60,869 nt of DNA from Candidatus Minthosoma equi (GCA_018064885.1 JAGHUI010000005.1:1-60869); one strand, 5' to 3'. Counted from the stretch's first letter, positions 26,308 through 37,077 are shown. The notes: generated by a model from the letters alone, not told the origin. Translations and numbers: made by a program.

Positions 26308-28747
26308 TTACTTCTGTTGCTGTGGTGTTTACTGCTGGTGAAGACTCATCAGATGGGGTGAAGTTGTCCTCTCCTGCTCCATCATAGTCTTCGTCTTCTG
26401 AATTATCACGTCTGACAGGAACATAATTTATGCCGCCTTGGTAGTTCTTTGTTGGTATTTCTTCCTTTGCTTTAGGGAATTTTGCGCGATAATGCTTGAA
26501 AGCTGGATCTGCAACAACCTTGCCCAAGAAATCTCCAACAATAGGAAGCGCTGTTCTTGAGCCTTGGCCCAGAGCACCAGTACGGAAGTGTATGCTTCGG
26601 TATTCTCCTCCTACCCATGAGCCAACGACAAGATTAGGAGAGCATCCAACGAACCATGCATCGGAATGGTTGGATGAAGTTCCGGTCTTGCCTCCAATCT
26701 CGAAATCATTGTTCCAGCCAATATATGATCTTACAGAAGAGGATGTTCCACCTCCATAAACACCATACCAAAGCAATTGCTGCATATAGAATGCTGTCTT
26801 GTAGCGCATTGCCTCTTTTGCCTGAGGCTCATCCTTGTCGCAATCGTAAATCACATGCCCATCTCTATCAATTACTTTTGTGACAAGGATAGGTTTTCGC
26901 TGCTTGCCATCGTTCATAACGCAGCTGTAAGCATTGACAAGTTCCAGAAGATTAACGTCTGAAGAGCCCAATGCCAAGGCTGGAGTTGCATCAAGAGGAC
27001 TTTCAATGCCCATCTTATGTGCAATTGAAACCACGTTGTCAATGCCTGTATCCTGTCCAAGACGAACAGCAATGGTATTTACAGATTGAGCGAATGCTGC
27101 TTTTAGAGACATGTTTGCACCAGAACAGCGGCCATCAGCATTGTGAGGTGACCACAGCTTGGTCTGTCCTGGGTTCTTCTCATCTTCCACACGCATAGAG
27201 AATGGCTGGTCACGATATGCTGTAACAGGTGTTATCTCGTCATCATTCTCAAAGGCAGAAGCATAGACGAAGAGCTTGAATGTAGAGCCTGGCTGGCGCA
27301 TTGCTGTTACTTTGTCGTACTTCCATGAGTTGAAATCAACATCGCCTACCCAAGCGCGGACATAGCTTGTCTGAGGTTCCATAGCTACCATACCGCAATG
27401 CATGAAGCGAACCATGTAACGAATGGAGTCCATTGTGGACATTTCCTTCTCTACTAAATGCTTTGGGTTGTTATAATCGAAGACCTTGACGGTGTGAGGA
27501 AGGTTGAGATAATAGTCTATTGAGTCAGCATTATCATCATACTTCTTGCTAAGATATTTGTATGCTTCGCTGCGTTTAGCAATATCTTCAATGAAATTCT
27601 TGATTTCTATGCCATGCTCATCACGCCATGGAGCCATTGATCCCCAGTGGCTGTTGAAACGCTGCTGGATAATGCGCATCTGCTTCTGTGCTGCTTCCTC
27701 TGCATATTTCTGCATTCGGGTGTCGATGGTTGTGTAAATTTTCAAACCATCAGAATAGAGATCAATGTTATTCTCCTTGCACCAATCTGAGAGATAGTCC
27801 TTGATTGCCTCGCGGAAATACTGGGCAGAACCATCGTATGAATTCTCAACATTATAGATAAGATTGATAGGTATCTTCTGCAGAGAATCACATTCGTGCT
27901 TTGTTATGTTTCCATGAGTGTACATATTGTTAAGAACAACATTGCGTCGCTCAAAACTGTTCTGTGGATTAACCTTAGGATTATATGTTGTTGTGGCTTT
28001 GAGAAGGCCAACAAGAACGGCTGCCTGCTCTGCAGTAAGATTCTGCGGAGTTGTCTTGAAATATGTCTTTGCTGCGGTCTTTATGCCGAATGCATTGCTT
28101 CCGAAGTCAACAGTATTGAGATAAAGAGTGAGAATGTCCTGTTTGCTATACATGTTCTCAATCTTTATGGCAGTAATCCATTCCTTTGACTTCTGAATGA
28201 GAATGCTGAGTCCAGGAACCTTTCCTAAAAGTCCGGTTGAATATTGAGAGCGAATCTTAAATAGATTCTTTACCAACTGCTGAGTGATCGTGCTTGCACC
28301 TCGTGGATTGCCCTGAGCAATATCCTTTGCGGCAGCAAAAAGCCCTTGGTAGTCAATGCCATGATGCAAGTAGAAACGCTCGTCCTCTGTTGAGATGAGA
28401 GCGTCAATAACATAAGGAGAGATCTCTTCAAACTTTACCGGCGAACGGTTCTCATTGAAGAATTTGCCAACAACAACGCTGTCGGCAGAATAGATATATG
28501 AAGCCTCGTTGGTGATTGGATTCTGAATGACATCCATCGTTGGCGAGACGCCAAAGAGACCAAGGAAGTTGCAATCTACAGCTCCTAAATAGAGAAAGAA
28601 GAAAACGAAAAACGAAGCAATAGGTGTGAATACTCTTTGATACCACTTTCCTCTGTATTGCCACATGTACCATTTCCACGCTATCTTTACTGTGCGCCAA
28701 ATGGAAGTAAACACTTTACTGAATAATGATTTCATTTTCAATAGCAA
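26294..28747 (-). CDS. Class A penicillin-binding protein (PBP1A-like)
   Basis: 817 residues. Short cytoplasmic tail, one membrane segment (about 40-62), then a GT51 transglycosylase domain with [12 protein letters not shown] and [14 protein letters not shown]. The transpeptidase domain has the active-site PGSTFKLF near 484, the SVN motif (AQSVNTIA) and [13 protein letters not shown]. The C-terminal ~45 residues are acidic and disordered. It polymerises and crosslinks peptidoglycan at the inner membrane. The start at 28747 overlaps miaA by 32 nt; a second Met four codons in (28735) is also possible. Confidence 0.95.
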   Translation of the reverse strand: MLLKMKSLFSKVFTSIWRTVKIAWKWYMWQYRGKWYQRVFTPIASFFVFFFLYLGAVDCNFLGLFGVSPTMDVIQNPITNEASYIYSADSVVVGKFFNENRSPVKFEEISPYVIDALISTEDERFYLHHGIDYQGLFAAAKDIAQGNPRGASTITQQLVKNLFKIRSQYSTGLLGKVPGLSILIQKSKEWITAIKIENMYSKQDILTLYLNTVDFGSNAFGIKTAAKTYFKTTPQNLTAEQAAVLVGLLKATTTYNPKVNPQNSFERRNVVLNNMYTHGNITKHECDSLQKIPINLIYNVENSYDGSAQYFREAIKDYLSDWCKENNIDLYSDGLKIYTTIDTRMQKYAEEAAQKQMRIIQQRFNSHWGSMAPWRDEHGIEIKNFIEDIAKRSEAYKYLSKKYDDNADSIDYYLNLPHTVKVFDYNNPKHLVEKEMSTMDSIRYMVRFMHCGMVAMEPQTSYVRAWVGDVDFNSWKYDKVTAMRQPGSTFKLFVYASAFENDDEITPVTAYRDQPFSMRVEDEKNPGQTKLWSPHNADGRCSGANMSLKAAFAQSVNTIAVRLGQDTGIDNVVSIAHKMGIESPLDATPALALGSSDVNLLELVNAYSCVMNDGKQRKPILVTKVIDRDGHVIYDCDKDEPQAKEAMRYKTAFYMQQLLWYGVYGGGTSSSVRSYIGWNNDFEIGGKTGTSSNHSDAWFVGCSPNLVVGSWVGGEYRSIHFRTGALGQGSRTALPIVGDFLGKVVADPAFKHYRAKFPKAKEEIPTKNYQGGINYVPVRRDNSEDEDYDGAGEDNFTPSDESSPAVNTTATEVSADE

Positions 28748-29636
28748 TTATCATTTCCTTTGTGCTCATAGCATCGGCATTTAGCCAATGTATATCTTCA
28801 TCATGCTTATACCAAGTCATCTGTTTCTTGGCATAAACTCTTGTGTTCTTCTTTATTCGTTCAACAGCCATCTGCAATTCCCATTCTCCGTCAAGAACCT
28901 TGAACAGCTCCTTGTAGCCTACTGTATTAAGCGAATTTAATTCTTTTTTATCGTAAACTCTTTTGACTTCGTCCATCAAGCCATCATTCATCATCTGGTC
29001 AACACGCTTATTGATTCTTGAGAACAAATTTTCTCTCTCGCGTTGCAAGCCAAATTTCATGATACGAAATGGTCTTTCTTTAGTGATGTTTTTACGAAAA
29101 GATGTGTATGTCTTTCCTGTCATGTAACAGATTTCAAGAGCATGCACTACCCTTTTGTGATTCTTCTTATCAACTATGTCGTAATACTCAGGATCCAGCA
29201 ATTTAAGCTCTGATAAAAGTACATCTAATCCTTCTTCTTCAAATCTGCGTTTCAGATGTTCTCTTGTTTCATCATCAACAGTAGGTATGTCGTCAATGCC
29301 TTTTGTTACAGCATCAATATACATCATGCTTCCTCCTGATAGAACAACAACATCTTGCTTCTTAAAGAGATCATCTAACAAAGATAACACATCTTTCTCA
29401 TATTCAGCAGCACTATAATATTCATCAAGGTTGAGAGTGTGAACAAAATAATGCTTTACTCTTGCAAGTTCTTCTGTTGTTGGAGCTGCTGTTCCGATTT
29501 CAATGTCTTTGTATATCTGACGTGAATCGGCATTGATAACAGGAGATTGGAAATGCTCTGCAAGCTGAAGGGTCAGCTCCGTCTTTCCAACTCCTGTAGG
29601 ACCTAGTATTACTATAAGAGTCTTAGAACTCATCAC
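28716..29636 (-). CDS. miaA: tRNA dimethylallyltransferase
   Basis: 306 residues. P-loop [32 protein letters not shown] and [18 protein letters not shown] are diagnostic; the C-terminal [18 protein letters not shown] is the tRNA-binding end. It adds a dimethylallyl group to A37 of tRNAs reading UNN codons. It overlaps both neighbours (14 nt with the upstream gene, 32 nt with PBP1A), so it is deeply embedded in the envelope operon. Confidence 0.97.
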   Translation of the reverse strand: MMSSKTLIVILGPTGVGKTELTLQLAEHFQSPVINADSRQIYKDIEIGTAAPTTEELARVKHYFVHTLNLDEYYSAAEYEKDVLSLLDDLFKKQDVVVLSGGSMMYIDAVTKGIDDIPTVDDETREHLKRRFEEEGLDVLLSELKLLDPEYYDIVDKKNHKRVVHALEICYMTGKTYTSFRKNITKERPFRIMKFGLQRERENLFSRINKRVDQMMNDGLMDEVKRVYDKKELNSLNTVGYKELFKVLDGEWELQMAVERIKKNTRVYAKKQMTWYKHDEDIHWLNADAMSTKEMIIAIENEIIIQ

Positions 29637-30162
29637 TAATGTCGTAACCCTCTAAGTCAATTTCATCAGTACTTATTTCTGTACCATACATGTCTTCATC
29701 GTCAAAAATTGATGATTCTTCGACGATAGGATTGCGGGCAAACATTTCATCGAAATCAAGAACTTGCACAGGAGGTGTGCCTTTAGAGCGTGAGATAACA
29801 CCTTCATCAAGCGACTTTCCTGTTTGAATCTCTGATAGCTCAATAAAGAACACGCGGTCAGCAAGAGGGTCAAAAGTGTAAAGCATGTGCTGTTTTTCAT
29901 CCTCAAGGAACTCGCTGAGCTCAGTCTCTGCCATGATGTAACTGTCTTCGTATGAATCAGTATCCATCTCCTGAAGAGTGATTTCCTGACCCTTCTCCCA
30001 ACCATTCTCGCAGATTGTGAACGATGTCATTTGGTCATCATTGTAATCACATGCTTTGAGAATAAGCTTATGGAGCTCCAAAAACTTTGCATCGGCATCA
30101 ATCTTGATTTCTCTCATGAAGCCTTCTGCTTCGTCTGAGATAATAGTAAATCGGTAAACCAT
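29623..30162 (-). CDS. pRiA4b ORF-3-like conserved protein
   Basis: 179 residues. The N-terminal ~110 match the plasmid pRiA4b ORF-3-like fold: [43 protein letters not shown], and [19 protein letters not shown]. The C-terminal ~55 residues are strongly acidic ([20 protein letters not shown]), probably disordered. Databases sometimes label such proteins as a transposon passenger, but nothing mobile surrounds it here. Bacteroidetes appear to keep it between lpxA and miaA. Function unknown; the 14-nt overlap with miaA suggests coupled expression. Confidence 0.75.
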   Translation of the reverse strand: MVYRFTIISDEAEGFMREIKIDADAKFLELHKLILKACDYNDDQMTSFTICENGWEKGQEITLQEMDTDSYEDSYIMAETELSEFLEDEKQHMLYTFDPLADRVFFIELSEIQTGKSLDEGVISRSKGTPPVQVLDFDEMFARNPIVEESSIFDDEDMYGTEISTDEIDLEGYDISDEF

Positions 30163-30193
30163 GGTATGTGATGAGATTTATCTGTGAAAAGAG

Positions 30194-30967
30194 TTATCGA
30201 ACGATACCTCTCTTTGATGCACTAACAAAATCAATGATGTACTCAATTTCCTTGCTCATTGGCACTTCTGCCTTAATCTGCTCAATTGCCTCAGCAACAG
30301 TAAGATTACAGTTGTAGATGAGACGATAAGCATGGTGAATGTTGTCAATGATTTCATTGCTGAAACCACGACGGCGAAGACCAACGATGTTCAATCCTGC
30401 ATAAGCAACAGGTTCCTTTCCAGCCATGATGAATGGAGGAATATCCTTGCTTGTGCGTGTTCCACCCTGAACCATTACATAACCACCGATACGGCAGAAC
30501 TGATGAACAAGAACTACTGCAGAAATAATGGCATTGTCATCAACGATAACCTCACCGGCAAGCTTTGTGGAGTTACCCATGATGATGCCGCTTCCGAATT
30601 CGCAGTCATGAGCAATGTGAGCATTCTCCATAATGAGGTTGTTGCTTCCAACAACAGTCTTTCCCTTGCTTGCAGTTCCACGATGGATGGTTACATTCTC
30701 GCGAATCTTGTTATTGTCGCCAATTTCAACAGTAGTGTCCTCGCCACGGAATTTCAAGTCTTGAGGAATGGCGCCAATCACAGCACCAGGGAAGAGAGTG
30801 TTGCCGTTGCCCATGCGAGTGCCGCTGAGCAAGGTAACACTATTCATGAGTATATTGTTATCACCAATTACAACATTCTTGTCAATGAAGCAGAATGGAC
30901 CGATTTCACAATTCTCGCCAATCTTTGCTTCTGGATCAATGAATGCTAAAGGACTAATCTTTGCCAT
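30194..30967 (-). CDS. lpxA: UDP-N-acetylglucosamine O-acyltransferase
   Basis: 257 residues of left-handed beta-helix hexapeptide repeats (IGENCEIGPFCFIDKNVVIGDNN and on), with the catalytic His in AHIAHDCEFG and the C-terminal helical domain from FIMAGKEPVAYAGLNIVGLRRRGF. It starts lipid A synthesis by acylating UDP-GlcNAc. It begins 5 nt after the LpxC/FabZ stop. Confidence 0.96.
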   Translation of the reverse strand: MAKISPLAFIDPEAKIGENCEIGPFCFIDKNVVIGDNNILMNSVTLLSGTRMGNGNTLFPGAVIGAIPQDLKFRGEDTTVEIGDNNKIRENVTIHRGTASKGKTVVGSNNLIMENAHIAHDCEFGSGIIMGNSTKLAGEVIVDDNAIISAVVLVHQFCRIGGYVMVQGGTRTSKDIPPFIMAGKEPVAYAGLNIVGLRRRGFSNEIIDNIHHAYRLIYNCNLTVAEAIEQIKAEVPMSKEIEYIIDFVSASKRGIVR

Positions 30968-30972
30968 ATAAA

Positions 30973-32355
30973 TTATTTGTTCTTAATGATTTGAGCTGTA
31001 AATTCTGCTTCAGCAGCAACTGTCTCGCCTACGAAAACAAGGCCTGTCATTGTTGCAATGCCTCGGCGAAGAGGACCTGCCATCTTTACCTTGAAAATGA
31101 GAGTATCGCCTGGCACAACCTTACGACGGAACTTCACATTATCAATCTTCATGAAGTATGTTGACCAGCGTTCAGGTTCTTCAACATTGTTTAACACAAG
31201 AAGACCGCCTGTCTGTGCCATTGCTTCTACAATGAGAACGCCAGGCATAACTGGCTCCTGTGGGAAGTGGCCTGTGAAGAAAGGCTCGTTGCTTGTAACA
31301 TTCTTAACACCAACTATTTCAGTTTCGTCAACAGAGATGATTTTGTCAACGAGCTGCATTGGATAGCGGTGAGGAAGGAGCTCGCGAATACGGTTTACAT
31401 CCATGAGAGGAGCCTCATTTGGATTATAAACAGGACACTGAACCTCATGCTTCTTGATGTCCTTCTTTATTGCGCGCGCGAACTTATTATTTATTGTGTG
31501 ACCAGGTTTGGTTGCTATTACACGACCAAGAATAGGTTTGCCAACAAGAGCGAGGTCACCGATGATATCAAGAAGTTTGTGACGTGCTGTCTCATTGTTC
31601 CAAGTCAAAGGCTTATGATTGATATAGCCAAGCTTAGTTGCATCCATGTGAGGAATTCCAAGAGTATCAGCAAGCTTGTCATAGCGATCCTGTGGAAGCT
31701 CTTTCTCATAAATAACAATAGCGTTATCTAAATCACCACCCTTGATAAGGCCAAGGTTGAGAAGTGGCTCAATTTCTCTTACGAAAACGAAAGTGCGAGC
31801 AGATGCAATTTCTGCAGCAAAGTCATCAAGGTTTTCCAGGTTTGCGAACTGATTGTCGAGGATTTGAGAGTCGAATGCAATTTGTGCATTTACGCAGAAT
31901 TTGTTATCTGGGATAAGGATAAGATGCTCACCGTTCTCTCCTGTCACTTCCATCTTTTCCTTAACGATATAATAATCTTTTTTTGCGTCCTGTTCCTTAA
32001 GTCCAGTCTTTTGGATCTCCTCGATAAAAGGCAATGCGCTGCCATCAAGAATAGGCATTTCTGGACCATCAAGCTGAATGAGGCAGTTATCAATGCCGCT
32101 TGCATAAAGAGCTGCCATAGCGTGCTCAATAGTGGAAATCTTTATGTCACCCTTTACGAGTACAGTGCCACGCTGAGTGTCACCAACATATTCTGCATTA
32201 CAGTCAATGATTGGCTGTCCTTCAATATCTGTTCTCTGAATCTTGTAACCGTGATTCTCTTCAGCAGGATTGAAAACTGCTGTGATAAACTGTCCTGTGT
32301 GAAGACCTTTGCCCTTGAGGGTGAAGCTTTCTTTCAGGGTTTGTTGCTTTTGCAT
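30973..32355 (-). CDS. lpxC/fabZ: Bifunctional LpxC deacetylase / FabZ dehydratase
   Basis: 460 residues. LpxC occupies about 1-300: zinc His in EHAMAALYASGIDN, LDGPEMPILDGSALPF, and HKLLDIIGDLAL with the other metal ligands. FabZ follows from about 315: LLPHRYPMQLVDKI, the active-site GHFPQEPVMPGVLIVEAMAQ and the hot-dog fold end. The fusion is a hallmark of Bacteroidetes. One half commits UDP-3-O-acyl-GlcNAc to lipid A; the other dehydrates 3-hydroxyacyl-ACP, competing for the same acyl pool. It sits between lpxD and lpxA. Confidence 0.97.
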   Translation of the reverse strand: MQKQQTLKESFTLKGKGLHTGQFITAVFNPAEENHGYKIQRTDIEGQPIIDCNAEYVGDTQRGTVLVKGDIKISTIEHAMAALYASGIDNCLIQLDGPEMPILDGSALPFIEEIQKTGLKEQDAKKDYYIVKEKMEVTGENGEHLILIPDNKFCVNAQIAFDSQILDNQFANLENLDDFAAEIASARTFVFVREIEPLLNLGLIKGGDLDNAIVIYEKELPQDRYDKLADTLGIPHMDATKLGYINHKPLTWNNETARHKLLDIIGDLALVGKPILGRVIATKPGHTINNKFARAIKKDIKKHEVQCPVYNPNEAPLMDVNRIRELLPHRYPMQLVDKIISVDETEIVGVKNVTSNEPFFTGHFPQEPVMPGVLIVEAMAQTGGLLVLNNVEEPERWSTYFMKIDNVKFRRKVVPGDTLIFKVKMAGPLRRGIATMTGLVFVGETVAAEAEFTAQIIKNK

Positions 32356-32421
32356 ATCCTTTTAAGTAACAAAGACGACAACGCATACCTTAACAAAGAT
32401 ATCCATTATCGTCTTCAATTA

Positions 32422-33465
32422 TTATTGTTTGTTTTTTAGTTCTTCTATTTCTTTTTTCAACAGCTGAATATCCTTCATTATTTCAGGCAACTGTCGAACG
32501 CCGACCTGAGATTTCTGCCAGTCTTTATGGATCTGAGAAGGATAACCCATGAGCTGCACATTGCCTTTTCTCGCAATGTTACCGCCAGTGAGACCGCATT
32601 TTGCACCAAACATTGTCTTGTCTCCCACAACTAGGTGACCAGCAATGCCTACCTGTCCGCCAAGCATACACCACTCGCCAATCTTAGAGCTTCCTGCAAT
32701 ACCAGCCTGAGCACTCATCACTGTATTCTTTCCGACTTCAACATTGTGAGCAACCTGACAAAGGTTATCAATCTTCACGCCTTTGCGAACGATAGTGCTT
32801 CCCATTGTTGAACGGTCAACACAAGTGTTTGCGCCAATTTCAACATTATCCTCAATTGTTACAATGCCTATCTGAGGAATCTTGTCATACCCTTCTGGTG
32901 TTGGCGCAAAGCCAAAGCCGTCGGCACCAATGACGCATCCTGCATGGAGAACGCAGTTGTTTCCAACTTTGCATCCATGATAAATCACAGCATTGCTGTA
33001 AATCTCAGTGTTAGCGCCAATCTTAGCACCTCTGCCGATTGTTACGTGAGGATGAATCACACAACCTTCACCTATTTCAACGTCTTCAGCAATTGCGACG
33101 AAAGGACCAATGTAGCAATTCTCTCCAATCTTCGCACTTTTGTCAATGAATGCTAGAGAATCTATGCCCACACGCTTCTGCTGCATGCTCTGATAAAGCT
33201 GGAGAAGCTTAGCCACACTCTCGTATGCATTTGGCACGCGAACGAGAGTTGCTTTGATTTCCTTGCTTGGCTGGAAATCATTGTTCACAAGCACAATGCT
33301 TGACTTTGTTTCATATATATAATGTTCGTACTGAGGATTTGCTAGGAACGAAAGTGCGCCTTCAACACCCTCCTCAATTTTTGCGAATGTTGAAATTGTT
33401 GCTTCAGGATTTCCCTCTACTGTTCCACCAGTAAAACCTGCTATTTGTTGAGCGGTAAATACCAT
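32422..33465 (-). CDS. lpxD: UDP-3-O-(3-hydroxyacyl)glucosamine N-acyltransferase
   Basis: 347 residues. The N-terminal uridine-binding domain (about 1-100, with [24 protein letters not shown]) precedes hexapeptide repeats, including the catalytic His in [10 protein letters not shown] and the [15 protein letters not shown] stretch. It adds the second acyl chain in lipid A synthesis. It is the first gene of the minus-strand operon running to 24268. A CAAATTTA (-7 element on the minus strand) lies 30 nt upstream of the start. Confidence 0.96.
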   Translation of the reverse strand: MVFTAQQIAGFTGGTVEGNPEATISTFAKIEEGVEGALSFLANPQYEHYIYETKSSIVLVNNDFQPSKEIKATLVRVPNAYESVAKLLQLYQSMQQKRVGIDSLAFIDKSAKIGENCYIGPFVAIAEDVEIGEGCVIHPHVTIGRGAKIGANTEIYSNAVIYHGCKVGNNCVLHAGCVIGADGFGFAPTPEGYDKIPQIGIVTIEDNVEIGANTCVDRSTMGSTIVRKGVKIDNLCQVAHNVEVGKNTVMSAQAGIAGSSKIGEWCMLGGQVGIAGHLVVGDKTMFGAKCGLTGGNIARKGNVQLMGYPSQIHKDWQKSQVGVRQLPEIMKDIQLLKKEIEELKNKQ

Positions 33466-33494
33466 TTCTTTCTTTTTTATTGCTTATTAGATTG

Positions 33495-33502
33495 CAAATT
33501 TA
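33495..33502 (-). promoter_or_regulatory. -7 element upstream of lpxD
   Basis: TAAATTTG on the minus strand, 30 nt before the lpxD ATG. No clear TTTG at the -33 position. Confidence 0.5.
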
Positions 33503-33545
33503 CGAAAGAATTTCGACATATAGACCTATTATAATAAAAAATCAC

Positions 33546-33553
33546 TACCTTTG
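33546..33553 (+). promoter_or_regulatory. -7 element upstream of purM
   Basis: TACCTTTG matches TAnnTTTG, 41 nt before the purM ATG. The -33 element is not evident. Confidence 0.55.
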
Positions 33554-33594
33554 CATCATAAAAACTTACAAATCGGATAAAATTCTCTAATAAT

Positions 33595-34770
33595 ATGGCA
33601 ATCGACAACAAACAGAGGTACATGATGCGAGGCGTGAGCGCTGCAAAAGAAGACGTTCATAATGCTATCAAGAACATCGACAAAGGTATCTTCCCACAAG
33701 CGTTTTGTAAGATCATTCCAGACATCCTCGGAGGTGATCCAGAGTATTGTAACATTATGCATGCAGATGGAGCTGGCACAAAGTCCAGTCTTGCCTACAT
33801 GTATTGGAAAGAGACAGGCGACATTTCCGTATGGAAAGGCATAGCTCAAGATGCTCTTATAATGAATACCGACGATCTTCTTTGCGTTGGTGCTGTTGAC
33901 AACATTCTTGTAAGTTCTACAATTGGCAGAAACAAGATGCTCATTCCTGGTGAAGTTATTTCTGCTATCATCAATGGCACAGATGAACTTCTTCAGCAGA
34001 TGCGCGACATGGGCATCGGCATCTACGCTACAGGTGGTGAGACAGCAGACGTGGGCGACCTTGTGCGTACCATCATTGTTGATTCTACTGTCACTTGTCG
34101 CATGAAGCGCTCTGATGTCATCAACAATGCCAACATCCGTCCAGGTGATGTCATCGTTGGTCTTTCATCTTGTGGACAAGCAACTTACGAGAAGGAATAC
34201 AATGGTGGCATGGGTTCAAATGGACTTACATCTGCTCGTCACGATGTGTTCTCCAAGTATCTTGCAGAGAAGTATCCTGAATCATTTGATAAGGCAGTAC
34301 CAGAAGAGCTTGTTTATTCTGGTTCATATAAGCTTACTGATGAGGTTGAGGGCTCACCTATCAACGCAGGAAAGCTCGTCCTCTCCCCTACTCGCACATA
34401 CGCTCCAGTCGTTAAGCGTCTGCTCGACGAGCTCCGTCCAAAGATTCATGGCATGGTGCATTGCACAGGCGGCGCACAGACCAAGGTTCTCCATTTCGTA
34501 AGCGACAACTGTCGTGTCATCAAGGATAACATGTTCCCTGTTCCTCCACTCTTCAAGGCAATCATCAAGGAATCAGGCACCGACTACGCCGAGGCATACA
34601 AGGTGTTCAATATGGGCCATCGTCTTGAAGTATATCTCGCACCAGAGGATGCTCAGAAAGTCATCGAGATCAGCAAGTCATTCAATATTGATGCTCAGAT
34701 CATTGGCCGCATTGAAGAAGGAAAGAAATCACTCACAATTAAATCAGAATTCGGAGAATTCAATTACTAA
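33595..34770 (+). CDS. purM: Phosphoribosylformylglycinamidine cyclo-ligase (AIR synthase)
   Basis: 391 residues, longer than E. coli PurM (345) as is usual in Bacteroidetes. Signatures: MHADGAGTKSSLAYMYWKETGD, IAQDALIMNTDDLLCVGA and GGETADVGDLVRT in the N-terminal domain; the C-terminal domain has HGMVHCTGGAQTKVLHF. It closes the imidazole ring of purines using ATP. The stop overlaps the prfA start (TAATG). Confidence 0.93.
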   Translation: MAIDNKQRYMMRGVSAAKEDVHNAIKNIDKGIFPQAFCKIIPDILGGDPEYCNIMHADGAGTKSSLAYMYWKETGDISVWKGIAQDALIMNTDDLLCVGAVDNILVSSTIGRNKMLIPGEVISAIINGTDELLQQMRDMGIGIYATGGETADVGDLVRTIIVDSTVTCRMKRSDVINNANIRPGDVIVGLSSCGQATYEKEYNGGMGSNGLTSARHDVFSKYLAEKYPESFDKAVPEELVYSGSYKLTDEVEGSPINAGKLVLSPTRTYAPVVKRLLDELRPKIHGMVHCTGGAQTKVLHFVSDNCRVIKDNMFPVPPLFKAIIKESGTDYAEAYKVFNMGHRLEVYLAPEDAQKVIEISKSFNIDAQIIGRIEEGKKSLTIKSEFGEFNY

Positions 34771-35882
34771 TGGCAGCCAGTTCTACATTACTTGAAAAGC
34801 TTGAAGGTCTTGTATCGCGCTTTGAGGAGGTATCAACTCTCATTACCGACCCAAACGTGATTGCTGACCAGAAGCGATACGTAGCACTCACTAAGGACTA
34901 CAAGAACCTTGAGGACATAATGAAGGCTCGCAAGGAATACATTGATTGTATCAATGGACTTGAGGAAGCTAAGGAAATGCTCACAATGGAGGATGATCCA
35001 GAGATGAAGGAGATGGCTCGCGAGGAGATTGCTGCTAATGAGAAACGCATTCCTGAACTCGAAGAAGAAATCAAACTTCTTCTCATACCTGCTGACCCTG
35101 AAGACTCAAAGAATGTCACACTCGAAATTCGTGGCGGTACTGGTGGTGACGAAGCGGCACTCTTCGCTGGCGACCTTTTCCGCATGTACTCAAAATATTG
35201 CGAAATGAAAGGCTGGCACATAACCATATCTTCATTCTCTGAAGGTGCAAGTGGCGGCTACAAGGAGATTATTGCAAACATCACTGGTGAGAATGTATAT
35301 GGCACGATGAAATATGAGTCAGGCGTTCACCGCGTTCAGCGAGTTCCTGTTACGGAAACTCAAGGCCGTGTTCATACGTCAGCATCTACAGTTGCTGTTC
35401 TCCCAGAGGCTGAGCCATTCGATGTTCAGATCAACGAAGGCGAAGTGAAGTGGGATACATTCCGTTCACAGGGCGCAGGAGGTCAGAACGTCAACAAGGT
35501 TGAATCAGGTGTTCGTGCTCGCTATATGTGGAAGAATCCAAACACAGGCGAGACGGAGGAAATCCTTATCGAATGTACTGAAACACGTGACCAGCCAAAG
35601 AACAAGGAACGCGCTCTCGCACGTCTTCGTACATATATTTATGATAAAGAGCACCAGAAGTACATCGATGACATTGCTTCACGTCGTAAGACACTTGTTT
35701 CTACAGGTGACCGTTCAGCAAAGATTCGAACTTACAACTATCCGCAAGGTCGTATTACAGACCATCGTATAAACTATACAATCTATAATCTTGGTGCCTT
35801 CATGGATGGTGACATCCAGGACTGTATTGACCACCTCATCGTGGCAGAAAATGCAGAGCGACTGAAGGAGGCAGAGTTGTAG
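34770..35882 (+). CDS. prfA: Peptide chain release factor 1
   Basis: 370 residues. The catalytic GGQ lies in FRSQGAGGQNVNKVESGVRA. The acidic N-terminal coiled-coil domain and the GGTGGDEAALFAGDLFRMY opening of domain 2 are typical of RF1, which reads UAA and UAG. It is translationally coupled to purM by a TAATG overlap. Confidence 0.97.
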   Translation: MAASSTLLEKLEGLVSRFEEVSTLITDPNVIADQKRYVALTKDYKNLEDIMKARKEYIDCINGLEEAKEMLTMEDDPEMKEMAREEIAANEKRIPELEEEIKLLLIPADPEDSKNVTLEIRGGTGGDEAALFAGDLFRMYSKYCEMKGWHITISSFSEGASGGYKEIIANITGENVYGTMKYESGVHRVQRVPVTETQGRVHTSASTVAVLPEAEPFDVQINEGEVKWDTFRSQGAGGQNVNKVESGVRARYMWKNPNTGETEEILIECTETRDQPKNKERALARLRTYIYDKEHQKYIDDIASRRKTLVSTGDRSAKIRTYNYPQGRITDHRINYTIYNLGAFMDGDIQDCIDHLIVAENAERLKEAEL

Positions 35883-35888
35883 TCAATT

Positions 35889-35930
35889 CATAACTCATAA
35901 CTTATAACTCATAATTTATAACTTATAATT
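35889..35930. repeat. Six tandem copies of a 7-mer between prfA and pyrF
   Basis: Exactly six YATAAYT units (42 nt) in a row, starting CATAACT and ending TATAATT. It fills most of the 58-nt gap. It may vary in copy number between strains. Confidence 0.75.
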
Positions 35931-35940
35931 CTCACTAATT

Positions 35941-36759
35941 ATGACTCGTCAAGAACTCATTAACGAGATAAAGGCAAAGAAGACATTCCTTTGCGTAGGT
36001 CTCGATACAGATACAAAGAAAATTCCAGAGCATCTTCTCAAGGAAGAGGATCCAATCTTCGCATTCAACAAGGCAATAATCGATGCCACAGCACCATACT
36101 GCGTGTCATACAAGCCAAATCTCGCTTTCTACGAGGCGTTTGGCGTGAAAGGCATCATTGCGTTTGAAAAGACCATCAAGTACCTTAAGGACAACTATCC
36201 ACATCATTTCATCATCGCTGATGCTAAGCGCGGTGACATTGGCAACACAAGCAAGATGTATGCTCGTACATTCTTCGGGGAGTATGACGTTGATGCTTTG
36301 ACTGTAGCGCCTTACATGGGAGAGGATTCTGTAACTCCATTCCTTGATGGCTATGACGGCAAGTGGGTTATCCTCCTTGCACTCACAAGCAATAAGGGTT
36401 CATTTGACTTTCAGCAGACGGCAGATGCCGATGGTGAGCGTCTTTTCGAGAAAGTACTCAAGAAGAGCCAGGAATGGGGCAATGAAGAGAACATGATGTA
36501 TGTTGTCGGCGCAACTCGTGGAGAGATGTTCAAAGACATACGTAAGATTGCTCCTAACAGTTTCCTTCTTGTTCCTGGTATTGGCGCTCAGGGCGGTTCA
36601 CTCGAAGATGTGTGCAAGTACGGTATGCTTAAGGATGATTGCGGTCTCCTTGTCAACTCTTCTCGTGCTATCATATATGCTGATCACACAGAGAACTTCG
36701 CTGCTGTAGCTGCTCAGGAGGCAAAGAAGGTTGCTGATCAGATGGCAGCTCTTCTCTAA
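35941..36759 (+). CDS. pyrF: Orotidine 5'-phosphate decarboxylase (subfamily 2)
   Basis: 272 residues, the long subfamily. [17 protein letters not shown] opens the barrel; the catalytic Lys/Asp cluster is in [31 protein letters not shown] and NSSRAIIYA bind phosphate. It decarboxylates OMP to UMP. It is the last gene of the purM-prfA-pyrF group; the following 442 nt have no gene. Confidence 0.96.
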   Translation: MTRQELINEIKAKKTFLCVGLDTDTKKIPEHLLKEEDPIFAFNKAIIDATAPYCVSYKPNLAFYEAFGVKGIIAFEKTIKYLKDNYPHHFIIADAKRGDIGNTSKMYARTFFGEYDVDALTVAPYMGEDSVTPFLDGYDGKWVILLALTSNKGSFDFQQTADADGERLFEKVLKKSQEWGNEENMMYVVGATRGEMFKDIRKIAPNSFLLVPGIGAQGGSLEDVCKYGMLKDDCGLLVNSSRAIIYADHTENFAAVAAQEAKKVADQMAALL

Positions 36760-36776
36760 CACAACCCCATAATCCT

Positions 36777-37077
36777 TCCGAGATAAGATTCTGCTGCTAA
36801 TCTGCTAATTTGCATATATAGAAAGCAAATTAGCAGATTAGCAGAAATCTCGCGACTTATCCATTAGCATTACCTCGAAAAGCTCAACACAAATACGAGC
36901 ATAAGCTCGCGAGCTTTTCGAGGAAAAGCTCAGCACAAAATCGAGCAATTATTCCGACCAAAACACCGGAAATATAAAGACCAATTTATACGAAATTCCT
37001 GCGAGATTTTGCCTAATTGCCTAATTGCATATCTATATATGCGAATTAGGCAATTAGTCAAGACATCTTATCTCGGA
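36777..37077. repeat. Nested inverted-repeat element (about 300 bp)
   Basis: The gene-free stretch 36760-37201 is mostly this block. Outer arms: TCCGAGATAAGAT (36777-36789) and its exact complement (37065-37077). Inside on the left is a perfect 20-bp stem (36794-36813 with 36825-36844, 11-nt loop). On the right is a similar stem (37013-37032 with 37037-37057, one bulge). A further pair is AAATCTCGC (about 36845) with GCGAGATTT (about 37002). At the centre CCTCGAAAAGCTC (36873-36885) pairs with GAGCTTTTCGAGG (36911-36923). The centre also carries the AGCTCGCGAGCT core and the 22-nt string shared with 17233-17270. No ORF of note lies inside. Confidence 0.85.

Noticed and set aside
29623-30162. 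Transposon remnant (label 'IS1096 passenger/TnpR-like')
   Set aside because: The name is inherited from a plasmid ORF. There are no inverted ends or transposase, and the gene is embedded with overlap in a housekeeping operon.
36777-37077. Insertion sequence or integron attachment site
   Set aside because: No transposase or integrase reading frame inside or next to it; symmetric stems suggest a non-coding repeat instead.
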